64,000 nt of DNA from Sycobia sp. Sy_11 (GCA_018907035.1 JACCIC010000028.1:994001-1058000), one strand, 5' to 3'; numbered from the stretch's first letter, positions 45,966 to 60,848 are shown. Numbers and translations are program-made. The notes: generated by a model not told the origin, from the letters alone.

Positions 45966-48733
45966 TTATTCTTCCATTTTATTATCATTTTTCTTAGATT
46001 GTTGTTTGATTCTATAATCTGATAAGGCTGCTTTAATCGCATCCTCTGCAAGCACTACAAAAAATTGAAATTATTTTTTTGAAATATATACAAATAAAAC
46101 ATTAAATCTACTTAAAATTACTTACTGGAACAATGTAGCTTTACAGGCGGGAGGCATAACTCTTTAGCAATATCAGTATTTTTTAATTTTAAAGCTTCAT
46201 CTACCTATAATAAATTATTAAGACATTATTTAATTTGAAATAATATTTAAATTTAAAATGTATATTATAGGCTCATGGTCCTGAAGTCAAACAATTGTTT
46301 TTAACTAACATAATAAATAGGCAATTTTGTGCTGATGTTTTAAACCGTTTTATTAATGAGTCTTCTGTTTACAGAAACTATAAAAAATATTAAACTTTTT
46401 GATAAACGCAAAATATTTTAAATTATAAAAATATTGAATATAATATAATTGATATTGAATATAAAATTTTAAGTAGTTATTGAAACGAACTACTAGTCAA
46501 GTGTAAAGGTGAAAGTAGTACTTATTGATATATCAAGAATATAATTTTTATATGTGTAAAAAATAGACTCATATCAATTGAAAGATTGCAAATCGAATAG
46601 TAGAAATAAAAGGACTATATAATGATCCATAGGTAGTATAATATTTTTACCTTTCGTATTTGTAAATACCACATTTTCTTTGAAGAATTGTTTGAACTTG
46701 ATCGAGGGTAATTTTTGATAAAACTACAAATTATATCCAACATTTGTTGGTAAAAATTAATTTGCTGTAGTTCATTATATTTATCAAAAACTGCTCTAGA
46801 GCAGGTAAAAAAAATTTCAAAAATACAAATAATTTAAAAACAGAATATAAAAGTTTTATTTAAATTTGTTCTCTAGATTTGTAATTTGGCACTTTCGTCA
46901 TATTTTTGTCTGTCACTTATGGTTAACCGTGGTTAATGGTTACTAGTTAAATTCTGCCTGTCATTTATAGTTAACAGTAGTTAATGGTTACCAGTGTTAA
47001 TACCATAGTCTTTACAACTGTATTAGTCTTTACAACTGTCTTTACAACGTAAAGTCTGTTTCTATTTATGCATATAAATATTAAATATCAATGTACTCAT
47101 TATTAATATCAGCGAGTGCTTCTGTCATCTTCACACTTAACTAATAGTTTGTTTAGAACACTATTGATAATTGTATATTCAATTTATTCTGTAAATGGAT
47201 TAGCATTTTATTCGTATAGTTTGAAATAGTTATTGTTTTTAAAAAAATTTGTTCATATTTTTAATTTATCTTGAGTAAAGAGCAATTAATTAAGTGGTTC
47301 CAAATATTATCATATTATATATTTGTTTTTTTAATTAAAAATAAATTTGTTTAACAGTAGGGCCATTAAAATATAATCAGCTATCTTTAAATTCCCATTC
47401 AACTAACAGTAACTTATAATGTTTGGAATAAATTAATATATAAAAGATCAAGAACTGCTGGTGGAAATTTAATATATGAAGAAAGAAAATTTTAATATAT
47501 TTTAAATTTAGTTATTTCAATTTGTAGTGTACCATAGTCTTTGATAGACAATTTGATAGAAAAATATAACCATTACTATCTTTTTTCATATTTATTAATA
47601 TTTATTGAAATTTAAGTGGATTGATTTATATCAAAAGATGTGCTTTGTTTCATAAATTTTAAATAATAAAACTGATAGAATCTCTTTAAGTAGTAAATTT
47701 AAATAAAAATTAAAATAGATATTTTATATTATATAAATTTTTGTTTACTTTAAACATATTATAATATTTACATAATGTTAATAAACTTTACATCTTTAAA
47801 TTAATAAATATTTATTAACTAAGTTTATAAAAGATAACTTAAGTAGATTTAGTATTTTATCTTATTTCTTTTTAGGAATTTTATTTGACTAAATTTTAAA
47901 TATAATCATACTAAAATAAATAGATAAGACAAAAGTTTTAAAATAATAAACATAAAAAAAATATAATAAAATAACAATTTTTTTCATTACTTTAAAAAAG
48001 AATAAGATATATTTTAAAGAGTAAATAAAATTACCGTTTTTCCTTTAACCCACTCAGTTGCAAGTGAACTAGATGCAATAGCAGAACCACATCCAAAAGT
48101 TTTAAATTTTGCATCTATAATTTTTCCTTTATCATCAACTTTAATTTGAAGTTTCATAACATCACCACATGCTGGAGCTCCAACTAAACCTGTTCCTACA
48201 CTTTTATCATTTTTATCGAGACTACCTACGTTTCTTGGATTATCATAGTGATCTAGAACCTGGAAAATATTTTTATAACTTTATGTATAAGTGAAGGTTT
48301 CTTGTCATTTAAGAGTAATAATTATGAGTTTGCAAACAATAAATTCAATAAAATAAATAATTGAAGTTTATAGACTAACTACTATTTGAAAAATATTTCA
48401 GTGCGCGCGTGTGTGTGTGTTGCAATAAAAACAGTATTAAACAATTATTACACAATAAAGTGTAATGCTTTTTCCTTATAAATAATTTTAATTGTACAAA
48501 GATACATTATTCTAACTAATAAATGCTTATATTTACATTAAAATCTTTTTTATATTGAATAAATAATATAAAAAAAAGCAATTTCATAATAAATCTGAAA
48601 CGACCGTTTTAAGGTTATCTAAATACAAATATTCTTTACTTACTTTTGGATGATAATATAAGCTTGGTGTGCTGGAGAAAACATTTTTTGTTGTTTCAAT
48701 AACTGTAGGCGGTAATAGTCGCCACAAAGCCAT
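45966..48733 (-). CDS. ISCU: Mitochondrial iron-sulfur cluster scaffold ISCU, 4 exons
   Basis: The scaffold on which Fe-S clusters are built in the mitochondrial matrix with NFS1, frataxin and ferredoxin. Exons, minus strand: 48733-48644, 48259-48035, 46204-46126 and 46054-45966. The total is 160 residues with consistent phases. Exon 1 encodes the targeting peptide (MALWRLLPPT...). Cluster ligands Cys61 (in PACGDV, with Asp63), Cys87 (FGCGSA) and Cys130 (KLHCSM) are present. LPPVK at 123-127 is the motif bound by the Hsp70 chaperone pair. Met132 after the last Cys is the eukaryotic form. Intron 2 is 1.8 kb with tandem repeats. No key residue is missing. Confidence 0.96.
46905..47055. repeat. 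Local tandem repeats in ISCU intron 2
   Basis: A unit of about 50 bases (TCTG.CA.TTATGGTTAAC.GTGGTTAATGGTTAC-like) occurs twice, followed by repeated TCTTTACAACTGT. Slippage-type repeats; no function seen. Confidence 0.6.
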
Positions 48734-49086
48734 TGTATTCACAAAATTTATGATACAAACAATTTATGATAACAGATAGGTTATCTAATTCGAAAACAAA
48801 ATTTGTCAGGCTGAAGTTTTTTACGATATTACAGATCTAGCTGGATCTACTATACAAACTGATTCTAAGCCTCAATCTCATGTCTGCTTCATATTTATTT
48901 GAACTTACTTTTATCACAGATAATCTCTACTTTTTAAGTGTGTATATATATATAAATATATATAAATATATATACAGTTGCTCAGGAATACGTACAATCT
49001 CTATGTGCCTTGCAAGCTGCAACTTGCAAGCCTTTTAGCTGCAACTGCAACTGGTTACAATTGCAATATATATAGTTCGCTTGCTC

Positions 49087-49118
49087 GTGTACTGCGCAGT
49101 GCTCTATGCGCAGTACAC
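49087..49118. repeat. Perfect 12-bp hairpin
   Basis: GTGTACTGCGCA, loop GTGCTCTA, TGCGCAGTACAC. GC-rich for this region, about 350 bases upstream of the ISCU start codon. Confidence 0.7.
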
Positions 49119-49186
49119 TATGTATATTTGCAATATCTGCAGTCTTGGCTCTTGTCTAGTTCGAAAGGACCTCTAATGTAAGCAGA

Positions 49187-49255
49187 GTGTATAAGCTGGT
49201 ATAAGTAGGTGTAAAAGCTGGTGTAAGCTGGTGTAAGCTAACGTAAGTTTACTGC
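49187..49255. repeat. Minisatellite of AAGCTGGTGT-like units
   Basis: About five imperfect units related to GTGTAAGCTGGT in tandem. Confidence 0.7.
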
Positions 49256-50410
49256 ACACAGCAACGTGTATGCGGGTGCACCTGCACTTCCGTCTTCCGT
49301 GTATATAATAATAATAAAAAACTGCGCTGTTTTTATGCTGTTGCTACAGTAGTTGTTACAATCTATTTACCACTAGTTACCTTGATCTTCTGGTTCTGCA
49401 TTTTTTCTACAGCAATTATATAAGGAAATTAAAGAAATGCGATTGCGAAATGAATCTTGCAATTCTTGCGTGCTCGTTGCCAAGGACGGATTGCCAAGGT
49501 CAACTACCAACTATGCCAAATTGCCAACTGATGCCAGTCGTCAGGTTATAGGTCACAAAGACGACAAGCGCCAGAGATATTGTTATTCTCCCTTATAATT
49601 GCGAAGTTAGGACCACGATTAAGGCCGCATAATTATTGGTTATTGAAAAAGATAGCCCCAATTCGTAGCTGCCCGCAGACGTAAGTCCCGTCCCGTGTCC
49701 CAAATCTCAATTGCGGTGCTATATTTCAAAACTCAATCAGCTCAAACCAGAGCTCAAACCGCCTCAAACCCAAGTCCGAAATCTGTCCAAACCCAATAAT
49801 TAATAAACCATTGATCAGTTCTTACCAAGGTACCAAGCGGTATTCTAGGTATACGCAGGTATACGCTGGTATACGTATACAGTTTGCTACAATTTGTAAG
49901 CTCTCGTCTTTATGAAATCTTATTTAAATTGTATTTTTTATTGTAAAAATATTAAAAAATGGAAATTAAAAGTTCTATCCAAACGTTGAGAAATTATCTC
50001 TGGTAATTTCATGAGCTGAGTATGAAGAAAATGAAAATATTTTTAATATATTGAAATTAAATTCATACTTGCCTTCACCTAGCTCCAAGCCTTCATCCTT
50101 AGGCTGTCACATGATTTTTATTATAAATAGCAGATCCATTGCCCATAGCTGCCCATAGTAGCTGAAGCTTAGAAAACATAACCAATAACATTACTAAGTA
50201 CCAACGAAGATTTTCAGCTGATGGTGATAGCAGGTAATAGGTGTGTGTCAGACACTCAGTGTTATCAATTATCTGGAATTATCCAAAAAGGTGCCAAACA
50301 GTCAAGCTTGCAAACCAGATCGAGACTATAAATGAAGATTATTATGATTTTCATTTAGGTACTTATGATGAATATAAGAATATTATTGATTATTAATATT
50401 ATTGTCTGAT

Positions 50411-51308
50411 ATGGCTTTTCAAAACCAATTAACGTCTTTGTTAAGGAACCATGTCAAACATTTATCAGAATTAACACAAGATATTGGGAGAACTTTATTG
50501 CAATGTAAGTTAGATTTTTTGTTGTTGAGATTATTAACTATTAAGATAACAATATTTAATAATCATGTTTTTAAATTTTATTATTTATTAGTATCTTGCT
50601 TTAAATATTTGATTATTATATTTATTTAATAATTATTTATTACAGTGGCAGTCAAAACTATTGAACAAGAGTATATTGAAGAAGGAGCACTAGAAATCAT
50701 AAGTAGAAATTTTAATGTTTCTCAAAGTTTAGTTGATGAGTGGTATGCTGCAATTTTTACAATTTTAAAATTACACTTGCGTTCTCCAAGTTTGATTATT
50801 AAGCCTGCTGATTTCAAGCAATGTTTACAAGAATTAAAGTAAATATTTTTTACAAATATAATACAAAATTTAAACAAAATACTTGATAAGTCTCAATTTT
50901 TAGATTTTCTACAGAATGTATACAAGACATAGTTTCAGTTCTTACAGGACCAAAAAGGTCAGAGTTAATGCAAAATTTTGCAAATACAGTTGAGTTTTTA
51001 CCAAAATTAGTTGGTTGTAAATGGAGAATAGATATTATTATTTCTTCAAGGTAATAAAAATAATAAACGACACTAATTACACATAAAAATAAAAATACAA
51101 GTTCTAAGAAAATATTAATTTTTATTTCAGTTTTATGTCAAAAGTATTAGAACCTCATATATTAATGGAATGGATTTTGAGTGATGGAAAAAGTTACACA
51201 TTTGAAATGTCACTTTCTCGTTTTCATCAAATGAGGCATGCTGTTGCAAAGTTGCTTTTAGAAATACAAAGGCTTGAAATTTATAATGTAGTTAAAAATA
51301 ATGGATAA
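50411..51308 (+). CDS. COMMD5: COMM domain-containing protein 5, 4 exons
   Basis: A subunit of the Commander/CCC complex, which recycles membrane cargo from endosomes. Exons: 50411-50504, 50646-50838, 50904-51050 and 51131-51308; phases agree and give 203 residues. The N-terminal about 130 residues form the helical HN domain. The COMM domain starts at about residue 135 (WRIDIIIS) and continues with MEWILSDGKSYTFEMSLSRFHQMRHAVAKLL, broken here only by exon 3/4 upstream of it. I assign COMMD5 rather than another COMMD from the LSDG.SY.FE pattern and the R(H/Y).VA.LL.E end. It lies about 1.25 kb before UBR4 on the same strand. Start chosen at the first in-frame ATG, MAFQNQ. Confidence 0.85.
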
Positions 51309-51824
51309 ATCATTTTTTATATTTGAAAAAGAATTATTATATAAATAAACTTTTTAAAGCAAATTATATATTTTCTTATTATTTTCTTTAGTTATTAAAG
51401 TAGATATTTTAAAGTACATATTTTAAAGTAATCGAAATATTTAAAAAGTAATTAATATGGATGGTTTTTATAATGAAACAAATTTTATAATGAACTTTGG
51501 TTTGTGTAACTTATTCTACCTTTTTATGATCATTATTATTGTTAAATATTCTCTTTATTTAAAATAATTGTATAAACAGAAATAAAAGTATTCAATTCAA
51601 ATATATGTGTTTTTAAATCATATTATTATATATATTAAAATTAAGCAAACATAAACTTTAATATGAAGTATAATCAGATTAGTAATAGGATAGAATAACA
51701 GCTATAAGCAGATGTACATATCGATATTACTAGAGGCCCTAGAGGATTCCATTACTTATGATATTAATAATATTCAATTGTTCTTTCATTAAAGTATATA
51801 TAAGTATATATATATATGTGTATG

Positions 51825-51875
<51 letters not shown>

Positions 51876-52564
51876 GTGCGCCCAATATCCAAGAAATGCA
51901 TACTGCCACATTATTAATTTATTATAAATTATTACAATGTCAAATTTACTAATAAAATATAAAAATAAAAATTTTAAATTTCAACATAAAATTAATAATT
52001 TTATGTTGAAATCTCATCTAAAATTGTATTTAAATTAATAATGTGGTAATATGCATTTCTAAGATATTGGAAACACGTGCACATCATATCAATCATAACC
52101 GAGATTAGGTAAATTGAAAACAACGCAAAGAGAGGACGATAGAAGCACGAAGAGAGTATGGACCTAAACGGACCTCATGTATACCCATTGTATACCTATA
52201 TATCTGCCTATTGTAATTGTCATGCCTATAGCAGCCTATAGTGATATGTACACGTAAATGCCATCAGATGCTATAACGGATGTAATAAACGTAATTGTAC
52301 AAATTCGCATTTTGAAGCTCCGCGGGCTGGCAACTGACAATTGCCATTATATGATAGGTCATATAAGGGACCGGACGTCCGCGCTGTTGCAAAAGTTGGC
52401 TTGGCATAAGCTAACTTACTGAGATTCTCTGACCCTATATGAATTCTGAGCAGAATTACTGATTTTATGCTAGGCCCGTAGGCTGTGTCGTATGCTAGGC
52501 TAAGACCGTGGCTATAAGGCTAAGCTAGCAGCAGAATCGAGAAATTAAAACAGATTATTTCAAG
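51309..52564. other. Spacer between COMMD5 and UBR4
   Basis: The 3' region of COMMD5, a (GT)n tract and the UBR4 promoter. Two short segments flanking the (GT)n tract (about 51,880-51,975 and 51,993-52,075) are inverted copies of each other (CCAATATC.AAGAAATGCATA / TATGCATTTCTAAGATATTGG), forming a small foldback. Confidence 0.55.
51835..51879. repeat. (GT)n microsatellite
   Basis: About 20 GT units next to TA-rich tracts. Confidence 0.95.
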
Positions 52565-55500
52565 ATGGCGGCCAAAAGCGGTGGTGTCGTCGATTGGAAT
52601 TCTACATTAAAGTTAATTTTAACAGCATCTTGTGGATCATTCAACAAAACTGATATTATCGACTTAGTTAAAGCTGTTATTCAAAGGTAGGAAAAATTTT
52701 TAAATCGAACCTTGCAGTAATATGTAAGAAACATGCGTTTGTCTAAGAAGCCTTCAAGGTGACAGTACAGAAATGGAAGTCCTAACTCAAGACGTAGAAA
52801 TTGGTTCTACTAAAACACATGATTTGATTTACATAATTTGAAGTAATACGTTTATAATTAATAGATTTTATTAATTTTTTATTTTAAGGGTTAAACTACA
52901 GAAAATTAAATAATTAATTTTTACATATGAAAGTTTCTATAATCTTATTTGTAACAAGTGGATGTAAGCTCTTAATTCTTTTAGATTCAATTTTCATCAA
53001 TGATTAAAATTATGCATTATTTTTATTTTATACAAATGATTTTTCAATTGAAGTTTCAAAATTATAAATAGCTACTAATACTTTCAACTGATTTAATAAT
53101 GTAAGTCTAGAATCAATTGCATTTCATCGCTTATTGCATAGAATTAAACTGTTTTTTACTTATATCTTGTATAAAAAGTCATTTGTAGTATTATCATTAT
53201 TTAATAAGTGTGAATTAAACTTTTAGTTAATAGATGATTAAGATGAACAAACAAATATTTTGAACAAAAATTAACCTATTTGTTTCAAGACCTTATTATT
53301 CATCTTTTAATTTATTACTATAATTTCGTTACTATTATTTCAATTTATTTCGTATATTTTATAAAAAAAAATTATAATTATAAACAATTATAGTGAATCA
53401 GAGTTAATATCACATGATCAAGAATATGAAGCTTTTTACACATCATTTGCGACATTAGCAGCTGATTATATTGGTTCCTGTGCAAATAGCTGTAAGTACA
53501 TTAAAAATTATTTTAAGTAAAAATAACTGAACAAATGAATGAATATTTCTTTTTAGTTTCTAAGAGTCAAATACCTATTGCCTGGCAAGCATGCAGAATA
53601 TTACTAACGTATTTAGTAGGCAAGCTACCACAACAGAATTCACAACCTGGAGAAAGTAATAGTCCAACAATTTTAACAACTAGACAATTATTATTACCTA
53701 TTCGAGCATTATGTATTGGACAATCTTTACTTGCAAAATCAGAGGAGGTTGCTCTTGCGGCAATTATGAAAAATACAAAACTTCCTCAAAGTGTAAAAAG
53801 TCCACCATCTGGAGGAGAAAAAGAAAGTACTCCTCAACCAATAAAAGAGACAAAACGAGTTCGTAGCGATTTATCAACTAGTATTTTGGAACAATTAACT
53901 ATGCCCTTACAAGATTTTACCTTTACAAATGATATTTCTCTAGATAATACAAATAAATCTAGTTCAGAATCTCAAAGTATTGAACAAGGAACAGATACAA
54001 AGGTTAGAATAATTAATTTTCTAAAAAGAAAAATAATGTAATTTTTAAATAATTACTAATTTAGATTACAATTGATTTAACATTTATGAATAGTCATTTT
54101 CAGATTTATTTCTAAAACTGATCATTCTGAAAATATTATTTTTTATTTTTTAATTTTTTAACTAAAATTATTTTTTCTTTTTTTTAGTTTCCAAAACATT
54201 AAAATAAAAAAAAATGTAATTTTTTCTTTTAGATGATGTTTATTGCAAATAATATAAATACACTTCAAAGTATGGGTGCAGGGGATATGCTTTTGAATAT
54301 GTGCTCTAATTTATCACATCTTTCACGTTATACAAGGAAATATCAAGCTTATTTAAATAGGAAAAGTTTTTGTTTACCAGCAAATCAGTCAGAAGCTCAT
54401 ACAATTCGACATAGTCTTCATTCGGTTGTAAATGATATCAATATAGTACACAGTGTTGTTTCATTACCAATACTGGAACCATTAACTCCAGCAAAATTAG
54501 AAAAATTATCTTTATTAACAATGTCTTGTCTTTATTGTTCAATTGCGAATGCTACAGCTTCAAGTATTGTTGGAATAACGAATGCAATATCTCCAAAATG
54601 TAGTTCAAATACAAATACAAACCCACAGAATAATCAAAGTACCAAGAGCACTGAAGAAGAATATGATAGTTTAGCAATCACAGTAGTAGAAAGAAGCTTG
54701 GAAATTTTTACATTGGTTTCCAATATTATTAGACATAGTACTAGAGCAGGTGGTCATGTTAGTAATTTATGTATTACTTGATTAGAATACTTTTATATTA
54801 TTATTTACATTATATTTCCTACTTTGATTCAGATACTTCAAAATCATTTGTTAATTGGTGTATGGCTTTTGGTGGCTGGTTTACAAGCTCAGTTGTCTGT
54901 CAGCAGTTTTAGTGTAACTGATAAAAGCAAAGAAGAAAAAGGGAAATCACCAAGTAAAGCACGAGATGGTTCTGGACGAATAAATTTAATGAAAGTGTAA
55001 GTATGCGTTAATTTCTTCTTTTTCAAAAACAACTTTATTTTACTTTTTTATTTATTATGTTCACAATTAGTCAGCAAGGATTTGGCGTTTTATCTGTAGC
55101 CTTAGCATCTCATGCACTGTCTTTAATGGGTGCTCTTTTAGAAGATGTTTCGGTAGAGGCTGGTCTAGAACAACTTTCACCACCAGAACAAGCCCCTTTG
55201 GATATTTTAGCTACAGCGACAGCTTTAGAAAGAGTCTCCACATTCTTTCAAGCTGCACCATTAAATCATCTACTTTTCTATTTGGCTACTATAAGTTATC
55301 GTAAAGTAAATATCCTTTTTATTTACTAATTAAAAAAATATTTTTGTGAAAGTTAATAAGTAAACTATATTAACCTTATAGGCTTGTACACTTAAAAGAG
55401 TTCAAAAACATCCTCTTGAAGGTGATACGTTGAGTCAGTCCGATTCAACAACTTATTATGAAGATCTTTACAGCTGTTCTGAAAGTTCTACTGATCAAGG

Positions 55501-58500
55501 TATATGCAATGAAAGATTTCTAATTTGGCAATATTATAAAATTTATTTGGAATTTTTATAAAATAAAAAATAATTTTAACTTTTTTACAGAAGAAGATAG
55601 TGAACCTATTCTAGGATTATGGTTTGAAGAGACTTTAGATTCATCTGATGGAGCACCTACTAATGCAACAAAAGAAACTAATGAAGAAGCTAATACCGAA
55701 CGAAATGCAGCAGTTGTTCCTGATAATAGAGAGCCTCATGGAGTATGTATATATTTAATTCATATTTTTCATTCTTTTATAGAACATTGTAAATAATCAT
55801 TGATTTTAATGTTTGTTTTTTTGGTAATAGTACATTTCTTTAGCAACTCAAATTTTTCAATTTATGAATCAACACTTAATTGGGAGTAGAAGTGCTTATG
55901 TTAGAGAGTATGTCGTAAATGGTTTAGTAGAACAACAAATGGTAATATTAGCGGCTATAATAAGAGATTTAGACCATGAAACAGCTCGTACTGAAACAGG
56001 TAGTTAATTTGAAATAAGTAAATATTTTTTATAATTTTTACATTTCAAATAATTTATGATTGTACTTTAGGTACTATTTCAGTCTTTTACGGTGCCACTT
56101 TAGGCGCTATGTATTCTGAATTTTCCCAAGCATTGAGCCGATACACACACAATTTATTAGCAAGAAATACCTTAAGTGAAACACTTCAGAATACTTTACT
56201 TCATCATTTAGGCGTTAGTCCATGGTCTACTGAAAATACTAGTCCTTCATCTTGGCCTTTGCAAGTGTACCCAAGAACATTAAGTGTTCTAGCTCAAGTA
56301 ATACAATTTTAACAAACAATTGTGCAAATCAGTTCACTTTAAACTTTTAAAATTTGTTAGTTTAATTCAAACTTTTATGTTATTTGAAATATAATGTTAT
56401 TTTTATAATATATTTAAGTCTATAAAATAACTAGTATTTTGTCACATTACAAAAGTTTTAAAATGGTTTCTGAATTGTTTTAAATTTTAGATACTTCTTT
56501 TGAAACCACAATCTGAAAAGGAAGCAGCATGTATTAGCATATGGCAACGATTAGTAACAACAATGGTGGAGAATGTTTGTAACCCTCCAACAATTTTTGA
56601 TGCCGAAAATGAAGGTAAGAGGCTTTGTGTAATTATATTCAATAAAATTTGTAATGTATAAAATAAAAATTTTGGTTTTCAGATTTAAATGTAGAACATG
56701 CCCAGCTTTTATTATTTCTTTTTCATTCATTGAATTTAATGCAAAAGAAGTCTGTACTTCTCGTCACTGGTAGTGGGGCTGTTAGATGTAGTGAAGCAAT
56801 TAAAAACCCTATGAAAGATTTACAAATTTTGCATTTATCTCGATTATTACTTTTACTTGAATACATGATGAAAAATCTCTATGACGCTCCTTCGACATTA
56901 TTTGAACAAGTAAGATTCTTACATAAAACGAATATTTTAAGCATTCTGCAGTGGAAAAATTGGTTTTTTAATACCAATTATTGCATTTATTGTCATTTAT
57001 CATTGTTCATTAGTTCACTTTTTATTCATCATTCATTATAATATTTTATTACACTGTAAATGCAAAAGTAAATAAAAAATTAGTTTTTTTTAAACTAATT
57101 TGAGATACCAGGGCCGTCTGATCGATAGTGACGACAGAACGGTAGTAAAAATCTCGTACAGTTCATAAATAAAAAACTTTTAAGAAATAATATTTGTTTC
57201 AATTTTATCTATTAATCTTATTAAAATATTTATTATAGGTTCAATGGAATTTATTTTCTGCTACTAGTTTAGTTTCTGACACTAAAGAAGGGAATAAACA
57301 AGCTTCAAGAATTTATACCTCATGGAAAGAGATCGAAGATAATTATCGAAAATTTGGACCACAAGATGAATTTTCAATGAAACCACGATTTTATAATCTC
57401 ACTACTTATGATTTTAATAATCAAGATACGCCAAAATTAGATGGATTGGTATAAAATACTTTTTTAATTTTTATATCATGAACCATGTAATATATATTTA
57501 TTACAATTTTTTTTATAATCAGGCTTGTAACTTCATTTTGGGAACACCGGATAAAATGAAATATCCGCTATTAGTTGATGCTCTCATTGATATTTTGAAC
57601 ATCTTAAATCAAACTAGTTTACCTAAAAAAAGTGGTCCAGATAGTAAAGATAAAATGACCTTTACTGGTTTATGCGCACTACAGTATTGTTTTTCTATTT
57701 GCTGGAGGTATTTTATTTTAAATAAAAATAATAATTAATATACACTAAATTTAACTAAACAATGAATCAAATTTTTTCAAATAGATTGCTACTTATGCTA
57801 CCACCATCAACTCCTTATACAGTTAAATTAGCGTTAGGAGAAGAAATTGCAGCAGGTCCATTATTGCTTCATTCTTTAATTTGGGGACCCCGTGCAGCAT
57901 ATAAAACTTTTACTGGCTGGATGAAGGTTGTTTAAACAGAAAAAAAAATTTTAATAGTTAGAAAATAGTTTAGATAACTTGAATTAATATAATATTTTAA
58001 ATTATTTTATTTTTATTTTTAAGGATTGCTTAGTCAAACAGGGAATGTATACGCAATATGCAGAAAATTTATTGAAAACAGTTTCATCAACTGTTAATTC
58101 TTTAAAATATGATGTAGCACTTGCCAAAAATTGCATTAAATCATTAAAACCAGAAGTTAATTTAACTGAAAAAATTATATCAAAATCATCTTTACCAAAA
58201 TTAAGTTCTCTTTGTATTTTATCTACTGTGGTAGGAAAACTGCAAGTATTAATGGACGAAAGTATATGCAAAAGTGTTAGCGATAATATTGAAGCTTCTA
58301 AGTAGATATCTTATTTTCATTATAATTTTTCAAAACCTTTTACCGACATAACTTATTTACTAATTTTTTAGATTGCAACAAACAGCAGATTCCAATGCTT
58401 CCAATGTAAATAAATTGGTAACTGAAATATTACCACATATTCTAGCATTAACAGATGGAATTCTAGCTTCCTGTAGATCAAGTATTTTATATCAAATTCA

Positions 58501-60798
58501 AGATACTTCAGAAAACAGTAAAAAATATACTGTCAGAGATTTTATAGTTCTTGATGAAGTTATTTGTATGAGTGGTGCAAGCTGGGCAAACGAGGCTTCA
58601 TTAATTAGTCTACTACCAAATAATGTACGATCTGTACTTGATAAATGGAAAGCAATAAATGTTGCTCATGTTCCATGGGTAAGTGACTAAATTATAGTTA
58701 AATTATAATTGTTAAATTAAATATTACTAATAATTATGTTCTTATTTTCATACATACTTTAGAACACTTATGCGAATGACATTATTCCAGCTGAAAGTTA
58801 TATTTTAGCTACTATTAATCATCATGTTAGTTCTCTGTCAGAATATGGATCATTTTCAATAAATCCATCATTAAAAAATTTATTGTATTCTTTAGTTTCG
58901 TTTGTTATGGATTATGTAAAGTAAGTTAATGCAAATAACATATTTGAAAAAAGAGTTTATTTGTAGATTATTTTTCATTAGTTGAGATTAACCACAATTG
59001 AAATATTGTGATTTGTGATTGAAGATTGTTTTTATTTTAGTGGCACAACAGCTCCAGAGAATTCTGAAATTCGAAATCATGCTATAGATATTCTTATTTC
59101 TTTAACAATGGATATGAGAACTGAATATTTCCGTGAAATGGCATCAAAAACTCTTAATACTTTAGTAGGTGAACCTGAAAGTGAAGCACGACAAATTCGA
59201 GAACATTTATTTGTTCTCAACCACACTTATAATCTGATTGTTGACTATACTAATAACTCTGAGAATACAATTAAGTAAGTACTTTCATGGATCTAACATA
59301 ATACATATATTAATTTATAATCAATTATTTAATTAATTTTAAAATAGTAATTAATTTTTAATGCATTATTTTATTTATTTAATTACTTCTAATTTAGTAT
59401 ATCAATCGATGGAAAAATTTTGAAACAATGTATTAAATACTGGGAACAATTATTAGAAAAAGCTGTTGGCTGTAAGGCTTTGGATCAATTTTTTTCGACA
59501 AATACAAATAGAACTCTTGTATCAGTACTTCTCTCAATATCTTCACCACAATCCTCTCAACAATTTAGTAATCATGTATTGCATTTCTTTAATAAACTGT
59601 TTAAAACCGGTAGGTCTAAAATACAAAAAATAGTCATACATATATAAAAATTCATTATACTTATATAATATATTGTGTATTTACATTTTCATGGTTAATT
59701 TATTAAATTTTAAAAGTTGCTGAAAAAGATTACGATGGTTGCCTTGACCGACTTTGTAGATCTGTATCAAATTTGGTTAAAGTAGAAAATGAGAAGCTTC
59801 AGGCTTGGTTAAGCCATGTAATTCTTGGATCTGCAAATTTATCTGCAAGTGCATCTACACCAAGCGCATCTGCACCAGCTCCACCAGTTTCTACGTATGC
59901 TAATATAATTTAAAAATCTTTGCTTATAAACACAAAAAATTAAATTAATTTATAAAAATAATTACAGAGCGACGTCTACTGTTGCTCCTGAGGAAATGCC
60001 TCCTAAAAATGAAACACCAAACAATGTACAAAACAATGAACAAAATCAAGGCCAGTGGCAGGCATTACCTGAAACTTCTACAACTAACAATCAAACAGCA
60101 ACTTCTAATGATGAAAAACCGTCATTAGAAGAAAATAATCAATTACTTCGAGCTCTTACAAATTATATTGTAAAAGAAAATAGGTATATAAAAATTTACT
60201 TTGTTAATATAGTAACATTTTGGCTTTAAACTTTTGAAGGTTATACTTTAAAATTACATACTCATAAAAAATAATCAGTACAATCATTTAATATTGTGGA
60301 TTTTATTTCAGCAACTTAAGTGATGGAGTATCGGTAACAATTCTTCAAGCTTTAATTCCAATAGCCTACCGAATTCTTTCAACAACTGTAGAAGGAGTAA
60401 GCTTTGCTGAATTAATGCATGTCATGTCAACTCTAGCTGACGCCGGTTCAGATAAAGGTCATGTTTTACTATTTCAAGCATCTACTGAGTGGATTGAACT
60501 TTGGTAAGAAATCAAATCAAATAAATTTAATAATTTGTTTTAATTAATATAATAAGGAATTCTAATATTTTCAAATTCCACTTTTAAATGACAATTTTTT
60601 ATGAAAAAAAAAAACAAAGTTTACTTAAGAGTTTTTTTTCTGTAGAGTCTATTTTATAATTAATTTATTTATTCGTTCTAAAATTAAATCTTGATTTAAG
60701 TGGATATTGTCACGTGGTCTCTGTGACGTAAGTCTAGATAATTTTCAACTTTAACCTATAAACACTTATAATTACAAAAAGTTACAGGTGACATTTTT

Positions 60799-60848
<50 letters not shown>

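Larger units (their letters stand above)
48734..50410. other. Intergenic DNA between divergent ISCU and COMMD5
   Basis: Should contain both promoters. It holds a perfect hairpin (49087-49118), short tandem repeats (49187-49255, and GGTATACGC-type units at 49855-49880) and a TA-rich tract (48940-48976). The short frame at 48978-49181 is Leu/Ala/Cys/Tyr-rich, made of these repeats, and is not called a gene. Confidence 0.5.

Noticed and set aside
46905..47055. Possible CRISPR-like array from repeated units
   Set aside because: Units are imperfect, adjacent without spacers and inside a eukaryotic intron; they are ordinary tandem repeats.
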